Assembly (NCBI GenBank): GCA_030278955.1
Contig: JAOANR010000006.1
Location: 24,311,763-24,375,762 of the forward strand
Direction of reading: 5' to 3'
From: Hygrophila difformis
Taxonomy: Eukaryota; Streptophyta; Magnoliopsida; Lamiales; Acanthaceae
DNA length: 64,000 nt
A program made the position numbers and the translations under genes. Shown here in pieces: positions 33,008-44,099 of this stretch (positions within the stretch are counted from its first letter, which is position 1; every line of letters starts with the position of its first letter). The notes beneath the pieces were generated by a model. The model was not told where the DNA came from, searched no databases, and worked only from the letters and a program-made list of their open reading frames with translations.

Positions 33008-34516
33008 TCACTCTTCATCATCAAGAGCAACATCCTCATCATCTGCCTGCAAGTCAGAAGCATCAAAAGACAAAGGAAGCATATGAAGAATTTTGAGATT
33101 CTCCCTTTTTATAGCCATAGCTTCCTGGCTCCAGGTTGTCAGCCGTTCGTTCTGACGAAGGATCCTCTGCTTCAATTGGTGTACAAGAGCAGGACCAGTT
33201 AGAGGAGGGCCATTTTTGATGTCATTATGCATGTCCATCAAGTGTGGTGGTGGTTTGTACTCCTTCAAAGCAACCAAATGCTTTTCCTTGATCTTCACAC
33301 CAATGGATAGAAGGTATTCGGTAATGAGAGCTGGATAGGGTAAATTGATTGTCTTCTTGATTCTCCCAGAGGTGTACCCTAGCATTTGCTTAAGAAGAAA
33401 ATATCCAAAATTGATTAGACCCATATGTTTGTCCACACAAAGTATGAATTTACCCATCATAGTGCTGACTTGAGACTGGTTAGACGTCGGAAGGATGTTA
33501 GCACTACAAAACTGGTATAGACAATAAAACTTCAATGTTAGCTCCTTAATACTGAATTTTTTGCGTCCAAAGCTTTTAACTTTCTGGTTAGAAATCTCCA
33601 GTGCAGTAGTGAGAGTATCTTCCGGCATCAGATCCAAACAGTCGCTCATATCATCGTTGGGTGGTAGCTTCAACAACTTCAGAATCACAGCAGGAGTTAG
33701 TTCATGAAATTGACCGCGAATGTAAATTTTACCGAACCAGGCAGAATGAGGAGTGAGGATCTCGGGATGTAGGTTCGCATAAAACTCTCGAACATGACTT
33801 GGTGAGTAGTGTGTGAGACCCTTAGCCCAATACGTCAAATGCCTCTCTTGCAAAAGATCCGAGAAGCCTAAAACGTCATAGTGATTATGCTTGAAGATCT
33901 CTTCGGGCTTGAACTCCTTTCCTTTAAGAACTTCCTTCGAAAATGTCCTCATGTCTCGCGTGTAGAACTTAAGACTGTAAGCATCTTCGGCTTTCAAAGC
34001 AGGAGGGGGTGGCCTTGGTTCTTTTCGTGGTTTCTTTGAAGTTGTGACTACTGGTGCTGGTGTGGGCGTAGGAGTGGGCTTCTTGCGCTTTCTGGTTGAT
34101 TTCCTCCGTGGTTCTGGTGTGGTCGCAACAGCAGTAGGACCTCCAGTTTGCTGTGAAGCAGTGACTTCATCGATTTCCTCTTGGTTCATATCATGTAAAC
34201 CTTGATTTTGCAGGGGGGAAAGTAGTGGCGTTTGATGCTCAGCATTGATTTCTCGAACAACTTGGTCAATGAAAGAAGGATCAATAGTGATTTCGGGGTT
34301 AGGGTTAGACTGATTTTGGGTGTCTGGCGAATTTTGGGGGTCTGGCTGATTCTCAGTGGGTGGCTGCTCGGAAGTTCCAGCAGCAGCAGGAGGAGGAAGA
34401 TAAAGAACAGGTGGTAGAACCGAGATAGGTTGGGCGTCCAGCGGTGTTCCAGACGACGAACTCGTCGTGGAGGAGGTAGCGGAATGAGGAGCGTCGGGGT
34501 CGGAAACATTCGCCAT
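33008..34516 (-). CDS. Third ORF of the Copia element (502 aa)
   Basis: An uninterrupted frame downstream of pol. Residues 1 to about 165 are S/T/P-rich low complexity, followed by a strongly basic stretch RRKSTRKRKK that could be a nuclear signal. A folded part follows at about 175-450 (LKFYTRDMRTF, HYDVLGFSDL, GKIYIRGQFHELTP, FYCLYQFCSANILPTSNQS, MGKFILCVDK, GYFLLKQML). The C-terminus is acidic. The core resembles the 'putative plant transposon protein' domain found in many plant retroelements; its role is unknown. It holds the position of the env-like gene of Sireviruses but shows no signal peptide or membrane span. A 310-bp non-coding gap separates it from pol. Confidence 0.8.
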   Translation of the reverse strand: MANVSDPDAPHSATSSTTSSSSGTPLDAQPISVLPPVLYLPPPAAAGTSEQPPTENQPDPQNSPDTQNQSNPNPEITIDPSFIDQVVREINAEHQTPLLSPLQNQGLHDMNQEEIDEVTASQQTGGPTAVATTPEPRRKSTRKRKKPTPTPTPAPVVTTSKKPRKEPRPPPPALKAEDAYSLKFYTRDMRTFSKEVLKGKEFKPEEIFKHNHYDVLGFSDLLQERHLTYWAKGLTHYSPSHVREFYANLHPEILTPHSAWFGKIYIRGQFHELTPAVILKLLKLPPNDDMSDCLDLMPEDTLTTALEISNQKVKSFGRKKFSIKELTLKFYCLYQFCSANILPTSNQSQVSTMMGKFILCVDKHMGLINFGYFLLKQMLGYTSGRIKKTINLPYPALITEYLLSIGVKIKEKHLVALKEYKPPPHLMDMHNDIKNGPPLTGPALVHQLKQRILRQNERLTTWSQEAMAIKRENLKILHMLPLSFDASDLQADDEDVALDDEE

Positions 34517-34826
34517 TTTTGAAATCTCTGAAACTTCACTTAGAGAAAATGGTTAGGGAAAAACTTTAAGTAAAATGGAGAAGAAGTAGACCTTAAATGG
34601 AGAGTGTGGCCGGAAGGGGAAGAGTCGTTCGGCGGTTCTGGAGACGTGCGACGTGATTGACAAGGTTGCAGCAGTTACAGACCGGCTGCAGGGGTGCTAT
34701 GACGTCATAAAAACTGCCGAGTGCAATAATGATGTTCCGGATAGGATTTCTCCATTTGGGCTTATGATGGGCCTGCAAAAATGTTACTCAAATACTAAAA
34801 ATAGTCAGGCCCGAGTTATAAGCAAT

Positions 34827-37800
34827 TTAATTGTGGTAAGAAAGACCCAAGGTGCTTCTTAGGCCTTCGAATTTTTCTCCATCTAAAGCTTTTGTAAGGA
34901 TGTCCGCCCGTTGTTCCAACGACGCTATATGCTCAATCCTGCAAACATTATCCTCTACAAGATCTCTAATAAAATGATAACGAATATCAATATGCTTACT
35001 TCTACTATGTAAAACAGGATTTTTAGAAATATTTATTGCACTAGTATTATCACAGAAAACTAAAAAATCATCCTTATGAATACCGTAGTCCTCGAGTAGT
35101 TGCTTCATCCAAAGAAGTTGTGAACAGCAACATGTGGCAGCAATATACTCTGCCTCCACTGTTGATAGAGCTACGATGTTTTGTTTTCTGGAATACCAGC
35201 TTACAAGATTGTTTCCCAAGTAGAAGCAGCCTCCAGTGGTAGATCTCCTGTCGTCACAACAACCTGCCCAATCAGAATCTGTAAATCCAATCAAGTCAAG
35301 TGATGACCTTTTTGAAAACCAAATTCCAATATTCATTGTCCCTTTAACATATCTCATGATCCTCTTTACTGCTTTCATATGAGACTCCTTAGGATCGGAT
35401 TGGAACCTTGCACATACACCTACACTAAATGAAATATCTGGTCTTGTAGCAGTGAGGTACAGTAGACTTCCAATCATACTCCTATAAGTCTTTTGATCCA
35501 CTGACTTTCCAGTTTCGTCCTTGCTCAGCTTCTCCTGTTGTCCTAGCGGTGTTCTGACTACCTTAGAATCATCCATGTCAAACTTTTTCAACATGTTTCT
35601 AGCATACTTCTCTTGACACAGAAAAATACCATCAGCCTCTTGCTTAACCTGTAATCCCAAAAAGTAGTGTAATTCTCCCATCATAGACATCTCAAACTCT
35701 GATTTCATAGCATCAACAAATTCCTTTCTGAGTTTGACTGACGTCGATCCAAAAATGATGTCGTCAACATACACTTGAGCTATCGTTAAGTGGTCGTTCT
35801 GACGCTTCACAAACAACGTCTTGTCTGCATTTCCTCTCTTAAATCCATTGTCTACCAAATACTTTGACAATCTTTCATACCAGGCTCTGGGTGCCTGCTT
35901 TAATCCATATAAGGCTCCTTTGACTCGATAAACATGATTTGGATACTTCGGGTCTTCAAATCCAATCGGTTGTGCAACATAAATCTCTTCCTTGATTTTA
36001 CCATTAAGGAAAGCTGTTTTGATATCCATTTGGTACAGCTTCAAATTTAAAGAGCACGCAATTGCAAGAAGTATCCTTACGGCTTCCATCCTTGCCACAG
36101 GAGCAAATGTTTCGCCATAATCCAAACCTTCAATTTGGGTATAACCTTGTGCAACTAGCCTTGCTTTATTTCTTATGATATTGCCTTTCTCATCCGTCTT
36201 ATTCCTGTAAACCCATTTCGTTCCAATAATGTTGGCGTTCTGCGGTGGTTCTGTCAACTCCCATACAACATTCCTCTTAAATTGCAGTAGCTCGTCTTGC
36301 ATTGCAGCAATCCAGTACTCATCTTTCAACGCCTCAGATGTATTCTTTGGTTCAACCATAGAAACAAAACAATTGTAGCTTGCTAGATCTTTGAAATTAA
36401 TCTCTTTATGCCTAGTCTGTCTCTGACCTTGTGGATCTCCAATAATATCCTGTGTTGAATGATGTTTATTCACTCTAGAACCTTTTCTGTTGTTCTGAAC
36501 TTCAGAGGGTGGTTCTGCTGTCGTCTCGACAACAGTGTCTGTATCAGCATCCTTTTCTGGTTCAGAATCTTTATCAGGGCCTTTATCTGGAACATTAGGA
36601 CTAGCATGTTCTTCTCTAGTGACAGATTGCTCAGCACCATTAGCATTCTCATGATTTTGAGTAAGAGGTAGCTCATCATCATCTACCATGTTTCTTAATA
36701 GATCAAGATCCTCAAAGAGAACATTAGTAGATTCAATAACCTTCTTATCACTAGTAAGATAAACACGATATGCTTTAGAGTTATTCGAATAACCAATGAA
36801 ATATCCATCCAAAGATTTATAATCAAACTTATGCAATTGATTTCTATCATTTAAAACATGACATTTGCAACCAAAAACATGAAAGTATTTTACCGTGGGA
36901 GTTTTACCGTTCCAAAGTTGGTAAGGTGTGCAGTTGGAGTGTGGTCTTAACAACACTCGGTTGATGATATGACAGGCAGTGTTAATAGCTTCCGCCCAAA
37001 ATCTTTTGCTCATTGAATTGGTGTGAAGCATTGATCTAGCCATCTCTTGCAATGTTCGGTTCTTCCTTTCAGCAACACCATTTTGCTGTGGTGTTTTGGG
37101 GGCTGAGTACTCATGTGTAATTCCATTGTCGTCGCAATAGCAATCGAACGACTGATTCTCGAATTCCTTGCCATGATCGGTTCGGATTCGTGCAATCTTC
37201 CTTTGCTTCTCATTCATGAGTCTTTTACTCAGGGCCTCAAAGTACTCAAAAGTCTCATCTTTTGACCTAAGAAAGAAAACCCAACAATATCTAGAGAAAT
37301 CATCAACACAAACTAAAATGTACCTTTTACCATTTAAGCTCTCCACTTCGGTTGGACCCATAAGATCCATATGTATCAGGTCGAGGCATTCTTTTGTTTT
37401 AATGTCATCAGTCTTCTTATGTCTCGATCTGGTTTGCTTTCCTTTGGCGCAATCTCTGCAGATGGTTTCATCGTTCTTCTGTAGTTGCGGCAACCCGCGA
37501 ACAGCATTCGAGTTACTCAATTTATGCAGTGACTGAAAGTTAATGTGACCAAGTCGCTTATGCCATAGAGTAGTCTGATCATCCTTGGTCAGTAGAATCC
37601 GTGGAATATCATCCTTCAAGATGTAGCAATTATTCTTGCTACGGCCTCCCATCATAACAATCTCATTTTGATCATTATATACTATGCATCTATGTTTAGT
37701 AAACCTAACCTCCAGATCTTCATCACAAAGTTGACTAATAGAGATAAGGTTAGTAGTAAGACCATTTACATAGAATATTCTAGAGAGTTTAGAAAGAGTA

Positions 37801-38312
37801 ACATCCTTAGATTTACCATAACCCGCAATTTTGCTTTTTGTACCATCTCCATACATAACGGCTCCACAATCTTTCTCAGTAAAGTTGTCTAAGACATCTT
37901 TTCTTCCCGTCATATGCCTTGAACATCCCGAATCAAAATACCATTTTTCGTTTCGATGTTGTTCCTGCACCGAAAGAACTACAAAACAAGCAGAATCTTT
38001 ATTATTATTAGTTTTACCTTTAGGTATCCATGCCTTCTGCATTCTGAATTTCTTTCGAAGCTCTTGATCAGGCCATACGACTGGTCTTCCATTCATAAGA
38101 TCTCTTAGAATCCGCATGCATGTCTCAGCTGTGTGTCCAGGCAAATTGCAGTACAGGCAGTCCTTCTGTCGTCTGGACGATTCTCCGACTATCAGCTCAG
38201 ATGGTGAATCAGTAGATGAAGTGAGGAAACCTCCACTTGTAAACTTTGTTTTGCTAGGAGTGCTTTGCTTCTTATAGCCTAAACCTGTTTGATCACCAAT
38301 ACGTTTTCCCAT
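34827..38312 (-). CDS. Copia Pol polyprotein (1161 aa)
   Basis: Order: CCHC knuckle (C..C....H....C near residue 55), aspartic protease (WYFDSGCSRHMTG, near 125), GAG-pre-integrase zinc site (LWHKRLGHINF .. CAKGK), integrase core with the DDE residues in HMDLMGP, RTDHGKEF and NGVAERKNRT, reverse transcriptase (WVYRNK, QMDIKTAFLNG, VYVDDIIFG), RNase H (DSDWAGC, VEAEYIA, CDNTSAI). All catalytic motifs seen are intact and no stop interrupts the frame. Given start is the first ATG; translation probably enters from gag, in the same frame, across a single TAG at 38352-38354. Confidence 0.95.
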   Translation of the reverse strand: MGKRIGDQTGLGYKKQSTPSKTKFTSGGFLTSSTDSPSELIVGESSRRQKDCLYCNLPGHTAETCMRILRDLMNGRPVVWPDQELRKKFRMQKAWIPKGKTNNNKDSACFVVLSVQEQHRNEKWYFDSGCSRHMTGRKDVLDNFTEKDCGAVMYGDGTKSKIAGYGKSKDVTLSKLSRIFYVNGLTTNLISISQLCDEDLEVRFTKHRCIVYNDQNEIVMMGGRSKNNCYILKDDIPRILLTKDDQTTLWHKRLGHINFQSLHKLSNSNAVRGLPQLQKNDETICRDCAKGKQTRSRHKKTDDIKTKECLDLIHMDLMGPTEVESLNGKRYILVCVDDFSRYCWVFFLRSKDETFEYFEALSKRLMNEKQRKIARIRTDHGKEFENQSFDCYCDDNGITHEYSAPKTPQQNGVAERKNRTLQEMARSMLHTNSMSKRFWAEAINTACHIINRVLLRPHSNCTPYQLWNGKTPTVKYFHVFGCKCHVLNDRNQLHKFDYKSLDGYFIGYSNNSKAYRVYLTSDKKVIESTNVLFEDLDLLRNMVDDDELPLTQNHENANGAEQSVTREEHASPNVPDKGPDKDSEPEKDADTDTVVETTAEPPSEVQNNRKGSRVNKHHSTQDIIGDPQGQRQTRHKEINFKDLASYNCFVSMVEPKNTSEALKDEYWIAAMQDELLQFKRNVVWELTEPPQNANIIGTKWVYRNKTDEKGNIIRNKARLVAQGYTQIEGLDYGETFAPVARMEAVRILLAIACSLNLKLYQMDIKTAFLNGKIKEEIYVAQPIGFEDPKYPNHVYRVKGALYGLKQAPRAWYERLSKYLVDNGFKRGNADKTLFVKRQNDHLTIAQVYVDDIIFGSTSVKLRKEFVDAMKSEFEMSMMGELHYFLGLQVKQEADGIFLCQEKYARNMLKKFDMDDSKVVRTPLGQQEKLSKDETGKSVDQKTYRSMIGSLLYLTATRPDISFSVGVCARFQSDPKESHMKAVKRIMRYVKGTMNIGIWFSKRSSLDLIGFTDSDWAGCCDDRRSTTGGCFYLGNNLVSWYSRKQNIVALSTVEAEYIAATCCCSQLLWMKQLLEDYGIHKDDFLVFCDNTSAINISKNPVLHSRSKHIDIRYHFIRDLVEDNVCRIEHIASLEQRADILTKALDGEKFEGLRSTLGLSYHN

Positions 38313-38351
38313 AGATAAAACTTCATCAAGTTGATTTTTACCTTTAGATAC

Positions 38352-38354
38352 CTA
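38352..38354 (-). other. In-frame TAG between gag and pol
   Basis: gag and pol are in the same frame. After TAG, 13 open codons lead to the first pol ATG. In most Copia elements gag-pol is one frame, so this is either a readthrough site or a fresh nonsense change (for example CAG to TAG). Confidence 0.85.
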
Positions 38355-39779
38355 TTGAAGTTCATTGTTCTTTGCTTTGAGATCATCAAACTCTTTCTCC
38401 ATAACATGAATTCTGCTTTTAAGGGTGTTGTTCTCCTTTTGCAAGTTTTCATTCTTTTCAACCTCAAGATCATAAGCAATTCCGACGTCTGCCAGTTGTC
38501 CTAACAACTTCTTGTTTTCCCGAACAGCAACTTCAAAATCCTCTTTGAGTTCGTTGTAATCAGCAAGTAATTGGTCGTACTCATCATCGCTTTCACCTGA
38601 ATCAGAATCACAATTATTAGGTGAAAAACATATTGACTTGACAATACCTTTTATAGTAGGACTTGTTTCTCTTAGAGTGAATGCAACGACTTCATCAGAA
38701 TCTGAATTCTGTGCTTCAGTGGTTCTGTCATCGTCTTGATCACCTAGAGTAGCCTGCAGTGCCTTCTTTTCTCGCATTTCCTTTCTTTTGGCTGTGGCAC
38801 ATTCAGATCGAACATGTCCTTGGCCTCCACATTCATAGCAAATCACCGAGGCAAACTTGTCCGGTTTGTCATAGTCCTTCTTCTTGTTATTGAAACGATC
38901 AACTTTGCTGCTATCCTTTCTTTTGAAGTCTCTGCGAGGTGGTCTGTCCGTCGTCGGAACATCGTTGGAACTGCGACCTTGCTGTTTGTAGAATTTCTTT
39001 GTACGTCTGTCTTGCAACATCTTTGCCACTTTTCTGGAAATATAAGATACATCGTCTTCAGAGGAGTTTCCAGAATCTTCTTCTTCCACATTGAGAGCAA
39101 TACTCCTTGATGATTCTTCTTCAAGATGGTTCATCTCGTATGTTTGAAGAATTCCCACTAAGCCATCCAAGGTAATGGTGTTCAACTTATCCAATTCTTC
39201 CAATGTAGCAACCTTCGGAGCATACTTCTTGGTAAGAGTCCTCAACATCTTTCGAACCAATTTTTGATTATCATAAATCAATCCCAAGGAATAGGCTTGA
39301 TTTACAATATCTTTGAACCTCCCGTAATAGACCGAAATAGATTCATCCTTGTTCATCTTCAAATTCTCGAACATGGTTTCAACTCGCTGTAATTTGGTAG
39401 CCCGAACATCTTCAGAACCCTCATACATAACCTCTAGAGTCCTACATGCGTCATGAGCCAGTGTGTGGTTTGTGACTAGCTGGAACTGCGTTTCGTCCAT
39501 GGCGCTAAAAATCGCATTTAAGGCCGTATAATTCCCTTTCTTGGCATCCTTCTCCGCTTGAGTATATTCAGCCTTCGTTGCCGGTCGACTTCCAGGTGGA
39601 TCCGTAGAACCATCAGCTGTAGCTCGTGGTCGAGTGGGTGGTTGCCAGGCTGTCTCGACTGCGTCCCAAACATCATCTCCAAGTGCCATAAGATGGATCT
39701 TCATTCGAGTTCTCCAATATCTATAATTCGTGCCATCGAACAGTGGTGGTCTAGACAAAGAAGCGCCTTCTCTATTCAT
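38352..39779 (-). CDS. Copia Gag (475 aa)
   Basis: Starts about 60 bp inside the 5' LTR. The N-terminal half carries the UBN2/retrotrans-gag pattern (LSRPPLFDGTNYRYWRTRM, DAVETAW, YEGSEDVRATKLQ, FENLKMNKDESISVYYGRF). A CCHC knuckle (CYECGGQGHVRSEC) lies near residue 315. The C-terminus is acidic and then predicts a long coiled coil (ENLQKENNTLKSRI). It would form the virus-like particle that packages the element RNA. The frame ends at TAG but continues open into pol. Confidence 0.93.
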   Translation of the reverse strand: MNREGASLSRPPLFDGTNYRYWRTRMKIHLMALGDDVWDAVETAWQPPTRPRATADGSTDPPGSRPATKAEYTQAEKDAKKGNYTALNAIFSAMDETQFQLVTNHTLAHDACRTLEVMYEGSEDVRATKLQRVETMFENLKMNKDESISVYYGRFKDIVNQAYSLGLIYDNQKLVRKMLRTLTKKYAPKVATLEELDKLNTITLDGLVGILQTYEMNHLEEESSRSIALNVEEEDSGNSSEDDVSYISRKVAKMLQDRRTKKFYKQQGRSSNDVPTTDRPPRRDFKRKDSSKVDRFNNKKKDYDKPDKFASVICYECGGQGHVRSECATAKRKEMREKKALQATLGDQDDDRTTEAQNSDSDEVVAFTLRETSPTIKGIVKSICFSPNNCDSDSGESDDEYDQLLADYNELKEDFEVAVRENKKLLGQLADVGIAYDLEVEKNENLQKENNTLKSRIHVMEKEFDDLKAKNNELQ

Positions 39780-39826
39780 CTTTCCAAGAAATTTTTCAGA
39801 TCGCCTCTACTATATCAGAGTCTGCC

Positions 39827-39838
39827 GCTCTGATACCA
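39827..39838 (-). other. Primer-binding site of the Copia element
   Basis: TGGTATCAGAGC on the minus strand, two bases inside the 5' LTR, complementary to the 3' end of initiator tRNA-Met. Confidence 0.92.
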
Positions 39839-39840
39839 AG

Positions 39841-40690
39841 TGTTGGTCCCAGATTACGTAAAATCTTGGATTTAGCGCGGTCGTCGAGCAGTAGTTAAAA
39901 CGACGTGTGAACGATAGTGAGTGTGTGAATCAGAGTGTGCAAATCAGTGTAATGCAGCAGAAAGTAAAGACACGTGATTTGGTAACCCAGTTCGGCCTTC
40001 GGCCTACGTCTGGGGGATTCCAATCCAGGCGACGTATACTAAATACTCAAGAAATCCTAGACCTAGAAGACTCACAAACAACCAATTCAAACTCTAAAGC
40101 AACACTTCCCTGTTTGCAGACAGACCGTAGTCGCGACTCCCCCACAACTACGTCTCCGGACGATCCTGTCCAATTTGAATCCTCTGGTTGTTCAGGCTTC
40201 AAGAACCATGGCTTCTTGGCATAGCAGTCTTCCTGAATCCATCTCCATCAATCTTTGAGCGCTTCTTCCAAAAGCCTCTTCAATCGGGTGTAGAGAAGAT
40301 TTCTCCAACAAGAACACTTGTTGAATCACAGAAAATCTAACCTCGTGTATACAGAATAATCTTCTAAGAAGTAGAACGAACACAAGGAATTTCTAACTCT
40401 CTCTCAAAGAATAGAACTAGTGAATCTTGGAGAGAAATAACCGACTAGTGTGTGTAAAGTGTGTAAAATGTGTAAAATTACAACTCAATAAACTCTAAAC
40501 TTATTTACAGAAAGTCTAGACACATATATATACTCAGAGACGCGAATTAGATCAGTCTGAGTCGGTTAAAATGCGCACACAGATCAGGTAACTGTCGCGC
40601 ATGACTAACAGTAACTGCTTCGGTCGTTCTGTCGTAGTTTCAACAACCATGGAACTACTAAATCTGCACAAGAGCACGTTAATAACAACA
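39841..40690 (-). repeat. 5' LTR of the Copia element
   Basis: 850 bp, near-identical to 30534-31383. Carries the promoter of the element (minus strand). Confidence 0.95.
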
Positions 40691-40695
40691 CATCG

Positions 40696-43650
40696 GTCAG
40701 ACAAAAGAATAGTAAAAGTTTATACCACACAAATTATAAAGTAATAAAGAATAGTAAGAGCTTATACCACATATATAATGACATAAATTATAAAGTAATA
40801 AGGGTGGAAAATGAGCTAGGTGAGCTATTTGATACTTTCTACAAATATGGGATCAATTGATTAGAATTTTTTTTTTGGAGTATTCATACTTCACTAAAAC
40901 ATATAGCTGATTAAATCTTCATTGATATTTGTGTATGTGATTTACTCCCCCACCCCACCCCCACTTTAATTCACATGTTTTCAAATTTTGTAAGTTGTGG
41001 TTAATTTTGTATCCATTTTTGGTTAATTTTTTCTAACCTAACAATTATATACTAGTATTTAATAAATAAAAAGAATTTTGTCTGTCAAATAATTAGCATT
41101 ATGTGGATAGTGGGACATTAGGCTTTTGTGGCCAAACTTCTTGCTTCCTCTCTTTTGTGTAACAACAACTGTGGGGCCATTTATTTCACATGCTCACCAT
41201 AACATCTACTATTAATTCTAGTAGTATTTCAAATGCTTACAATTATTTGTTAATGAAGGAGGAGGGAATATAATAATACCATGTGATGTGACCAAAAAAA
41301 AAAGAAAAAAAGAAAATTAAGTGGGCCTAATATTGCTGAAAATGGGCTATGATTGAAACGAAAAGTCAAGTCCAAACCAACAGGCACGTGTGGGCAGGTC
41401 CACATATGATGTCCGTGTCGACAGTCGTACGTCATTTAATGAATCACACGTGTGTGCCCATGTCTTTGTGTATTGTCTTCAAGGGCTTGAACCTACTTGT
41501 AAGTTGTATGTATATCTTCTTGCCATCCAATGCATTGCACCTTTCCATGCTTTTATTTGGATAAAAGCAATTATTTTATTATATAATAATAATAATAATA
41601 AATAATTTTAAATATAATCTCTACTCCTCCGCGCGATCTTTTGAATTTTAATGAATAAACAAGTGAAGGTGAGAGGAGGCCAAGCCAATTGATGTGATGC
41701 AATGCAATACAGCTTTGGCTTTCCCGGCCATACATTGAATGCAAATAAAACATGGTTGTTGAATGTATAATGTATCATTGCTGGATATGATCTCACAACT
41801 GGCGACCTTGTTTATATGTTGTTTTATAAGTATATCCCTTCAATTCGACACTCATGTTTGGACACATTTGGCACATCGAATTCGCTTTAATATTAATAGG
41901 CGATTCTTTATGGTTCTTCTAGATTATTTTACATTTTGCTTACAACTCTTAATTAGTGCAACACATTATATATGAATTAATGGTTTGTACTTGTAGAGTT
42001 CACAAAATAGGTAATAAGGGTATTGTTCATTTGGGAGCTTTTCAAATTTTCCCTTGTAATAAGGGTATGTAATAAGAGTTGAGTTTCTCTAACAAATACT
42101 TACTATATAAAATGAAAAGCTCAAATCACAATTACAAGCTTACAACTATTTCTAACAAATACTAAGGCCATCTCCAGCCATATTCTCTATTTTTGTAGTA
42201 GTACGTAGCTACAGTACAAATCTATATTTTTGCGGGATAGCTACAGTAATTTCATCTCCAACCCAACCTTTTTTTTAAGGATTAAGGAATATTCTCTATA
42301 TATTTTATTTTATATTATTTAATAAATCTATAAATAATACCAACATTTTTCTATATTTTTATTTTTATTATAAAGTAAAGAAGATACAATTTTTTTTTCT
42401 TTTTTTTTTTCTTAAAGAAAAATGCAGGGATGAATAATATTCTCAAATGAGAGTGTACTTTTCCCATTTTTGAAGGTGGATTGGAGCCCCACCTACATTT
42501 GCACGCTGCAAATTTACAATTTACAGGGTATTACCTCAAGTTCTCATCTCTAGCTATTTTTGTCAAACACATCTAAGCACCCGAAATCTATCACATACGT
42601 GGCATGATTTTTTTTATATTATGATGGGGTAGCATATATAAAAATGAAATAAAGGAAATTAGATAGGGGGTACAATATATATACAATATGAATATGGATG
42701 AGAATGAAATGAATGGTGGGGTTGGGGATAGAAGAGAGGTAGTTGCCCCCTAGAAGGTTCTAATAAAGTACCCTTAGGTGAACTAATTAAGTACAGTAGT
42801 GGAGTGGAGCCATATATGATATAGGAGTATATAGTATATATGCCCCCCAGTGCAGTGGTCCAGATTACTACTACAAGTACTTTTCAAATGTGAGTTGTCT
42901 TTGCCAGAAGAATGCCAACATACTACTTTTTTGTGTGAGAATTGAAGAAATTAACCCAGTAGTAGTAGTAGTAGTATACTAGTACCACACTTTGTCGATC
43001 ATTTTTGTCTATTGGCCCATTGATTTAACTTAATTTAATGATCAGCACCGTACGTAACCTGCTGGATCATCATATGTGATCTGTAATTACAAATTGGTGA
43101 TACCATCGGAGGGGATGAAACCATTTTGACAACAGAACTCGCTATTCGAACCCGATTAATCAGCCCAATAAACTACAGTATTAAAAATATTCGAGATGAG
43201 GCAACAAAATACTATATGTGCTTGGGGTGGATTTGTTTGAATTCTATGATCCTCAAGTTGTTTTATTATTATTATTATTTTGTTTTCATATTGCATTGAA
43301 ATTTAAATGTGCCATTCCTCCGGCCTAATTCTAATTGTTTCCAATAAATGGTTACAAACTTGGTGATTTTTTTTGTACTTCTTTTGAAAAGAAAAAAAAA
43401 AAACAGAAAAAAAAATGAACTAAAAGAAAGTGTGAGATCATATCCCCGTTCCCCAATATAATAGGTAGATTTTGTTCTGATCAGATCGTATGGTATTTTT
43501 GTATGTGTATCAGCGTGTCTAGCAAAGAAAAGAAGAAAATAAAAAGAAGAAAAATCTATCTCAAATTGCAGTGTTTTGGATGCTGAACTTATAATACGTT
43601 TACATTACATACAATATTGAACATTGTGCTATATGAAGTATCTATCTATA
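40696..43650. other. Gene-free AT-rich region
   Basis: No exon-like frame is supported. A repeat-like segment at about 42165-42510 ('ggccatctccagccatattctc' style start) may be a degraded MITE. A short TAG microsatellite lies at 42960-42975. An ATT run lies near 43265. Open frames at 41250-41975 are AT-rich and unlike any protein I know. Confidence 0.55.
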
Positions 43651-43909
43651 CTACCTTCGTTCTCATATAAATGAACCATTTGTATAGTAGTAACTATTCA
43701 TTGGGTAACATTAACTAATTTTTTAGACATAGTTATATAAGAAAATCATAGTCATGTGAGATCTTGTTAGATTCGTTTAATCACATAGTTTTAGAATATC
43801 AAATTTTTATAATTTTTACTTATACACAATTTGAGTTATAAACATTTTAAAATATATCTTGAACTACGTGAAATGCAGGATGAGTGCATTTATTTGAAAA
43901 CAGAGGAAG
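43651..43909 (+). mobile_element. Stowaway-like MITE (family A)
   Basis: TA-flanked, left CTACCTTCG, right AGAGGAAG; core 'gagatcttgttagattcgt'. 259 bp. Confidence 0.7.
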
Positions 43910-43931
43910 TATATGATAAATTTTAAACATA

Positions 43932-44092
43932 TACTTCATCCGTTTTGTTTTAATTGCCTCATATGAGTTTTGGACAAGATTCACATAAACACTTTAACTT
44001 AAAGTTTTATCATAGTTATACAAGTTAAAATATAGTCAAGTGGGATCTTGTTAGATTCGTCTCGTTGTGTAGTTTTTAAATAAACTATATAT
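43932..44092 (+). mobile_element. Stowaway-like MITE (family A, left half only)
   Basis: Begins CTTCATCCG after TA and keeps the 'gtgggatcttgttagattcgtctcg' core, then stops; the right half is lost. Confidence 0.6.
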
Positions 44093-44099
44093 TGTTTGC

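Larger units (their letters stand above)
30534..40690 (-). mobile_element. Nearly intact Ty1/Copia retrotransposon, 10.2 kb
   Basis: Two 850-bp LTRs, a perfect 5-bp TSD CATCG (30529-30533 and 40691-40695), a primer-binding site, a polypurine tract, and gag, pol and a third ORF, all on the minus strand. By eye the LTRs differ at about three bases, so insertion was recent. Domain order protease-integrase-RT-RNase H makes it Copia. The large size, coiled-coil Gag and extra ORF after pol point toward the Sirevirus/Maximus group, but I cannot confirm the lineage. Between the third ORF and the 3' LTR lies about 1.2 kb of organelle-derived DNA. Confidence 0.96.
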
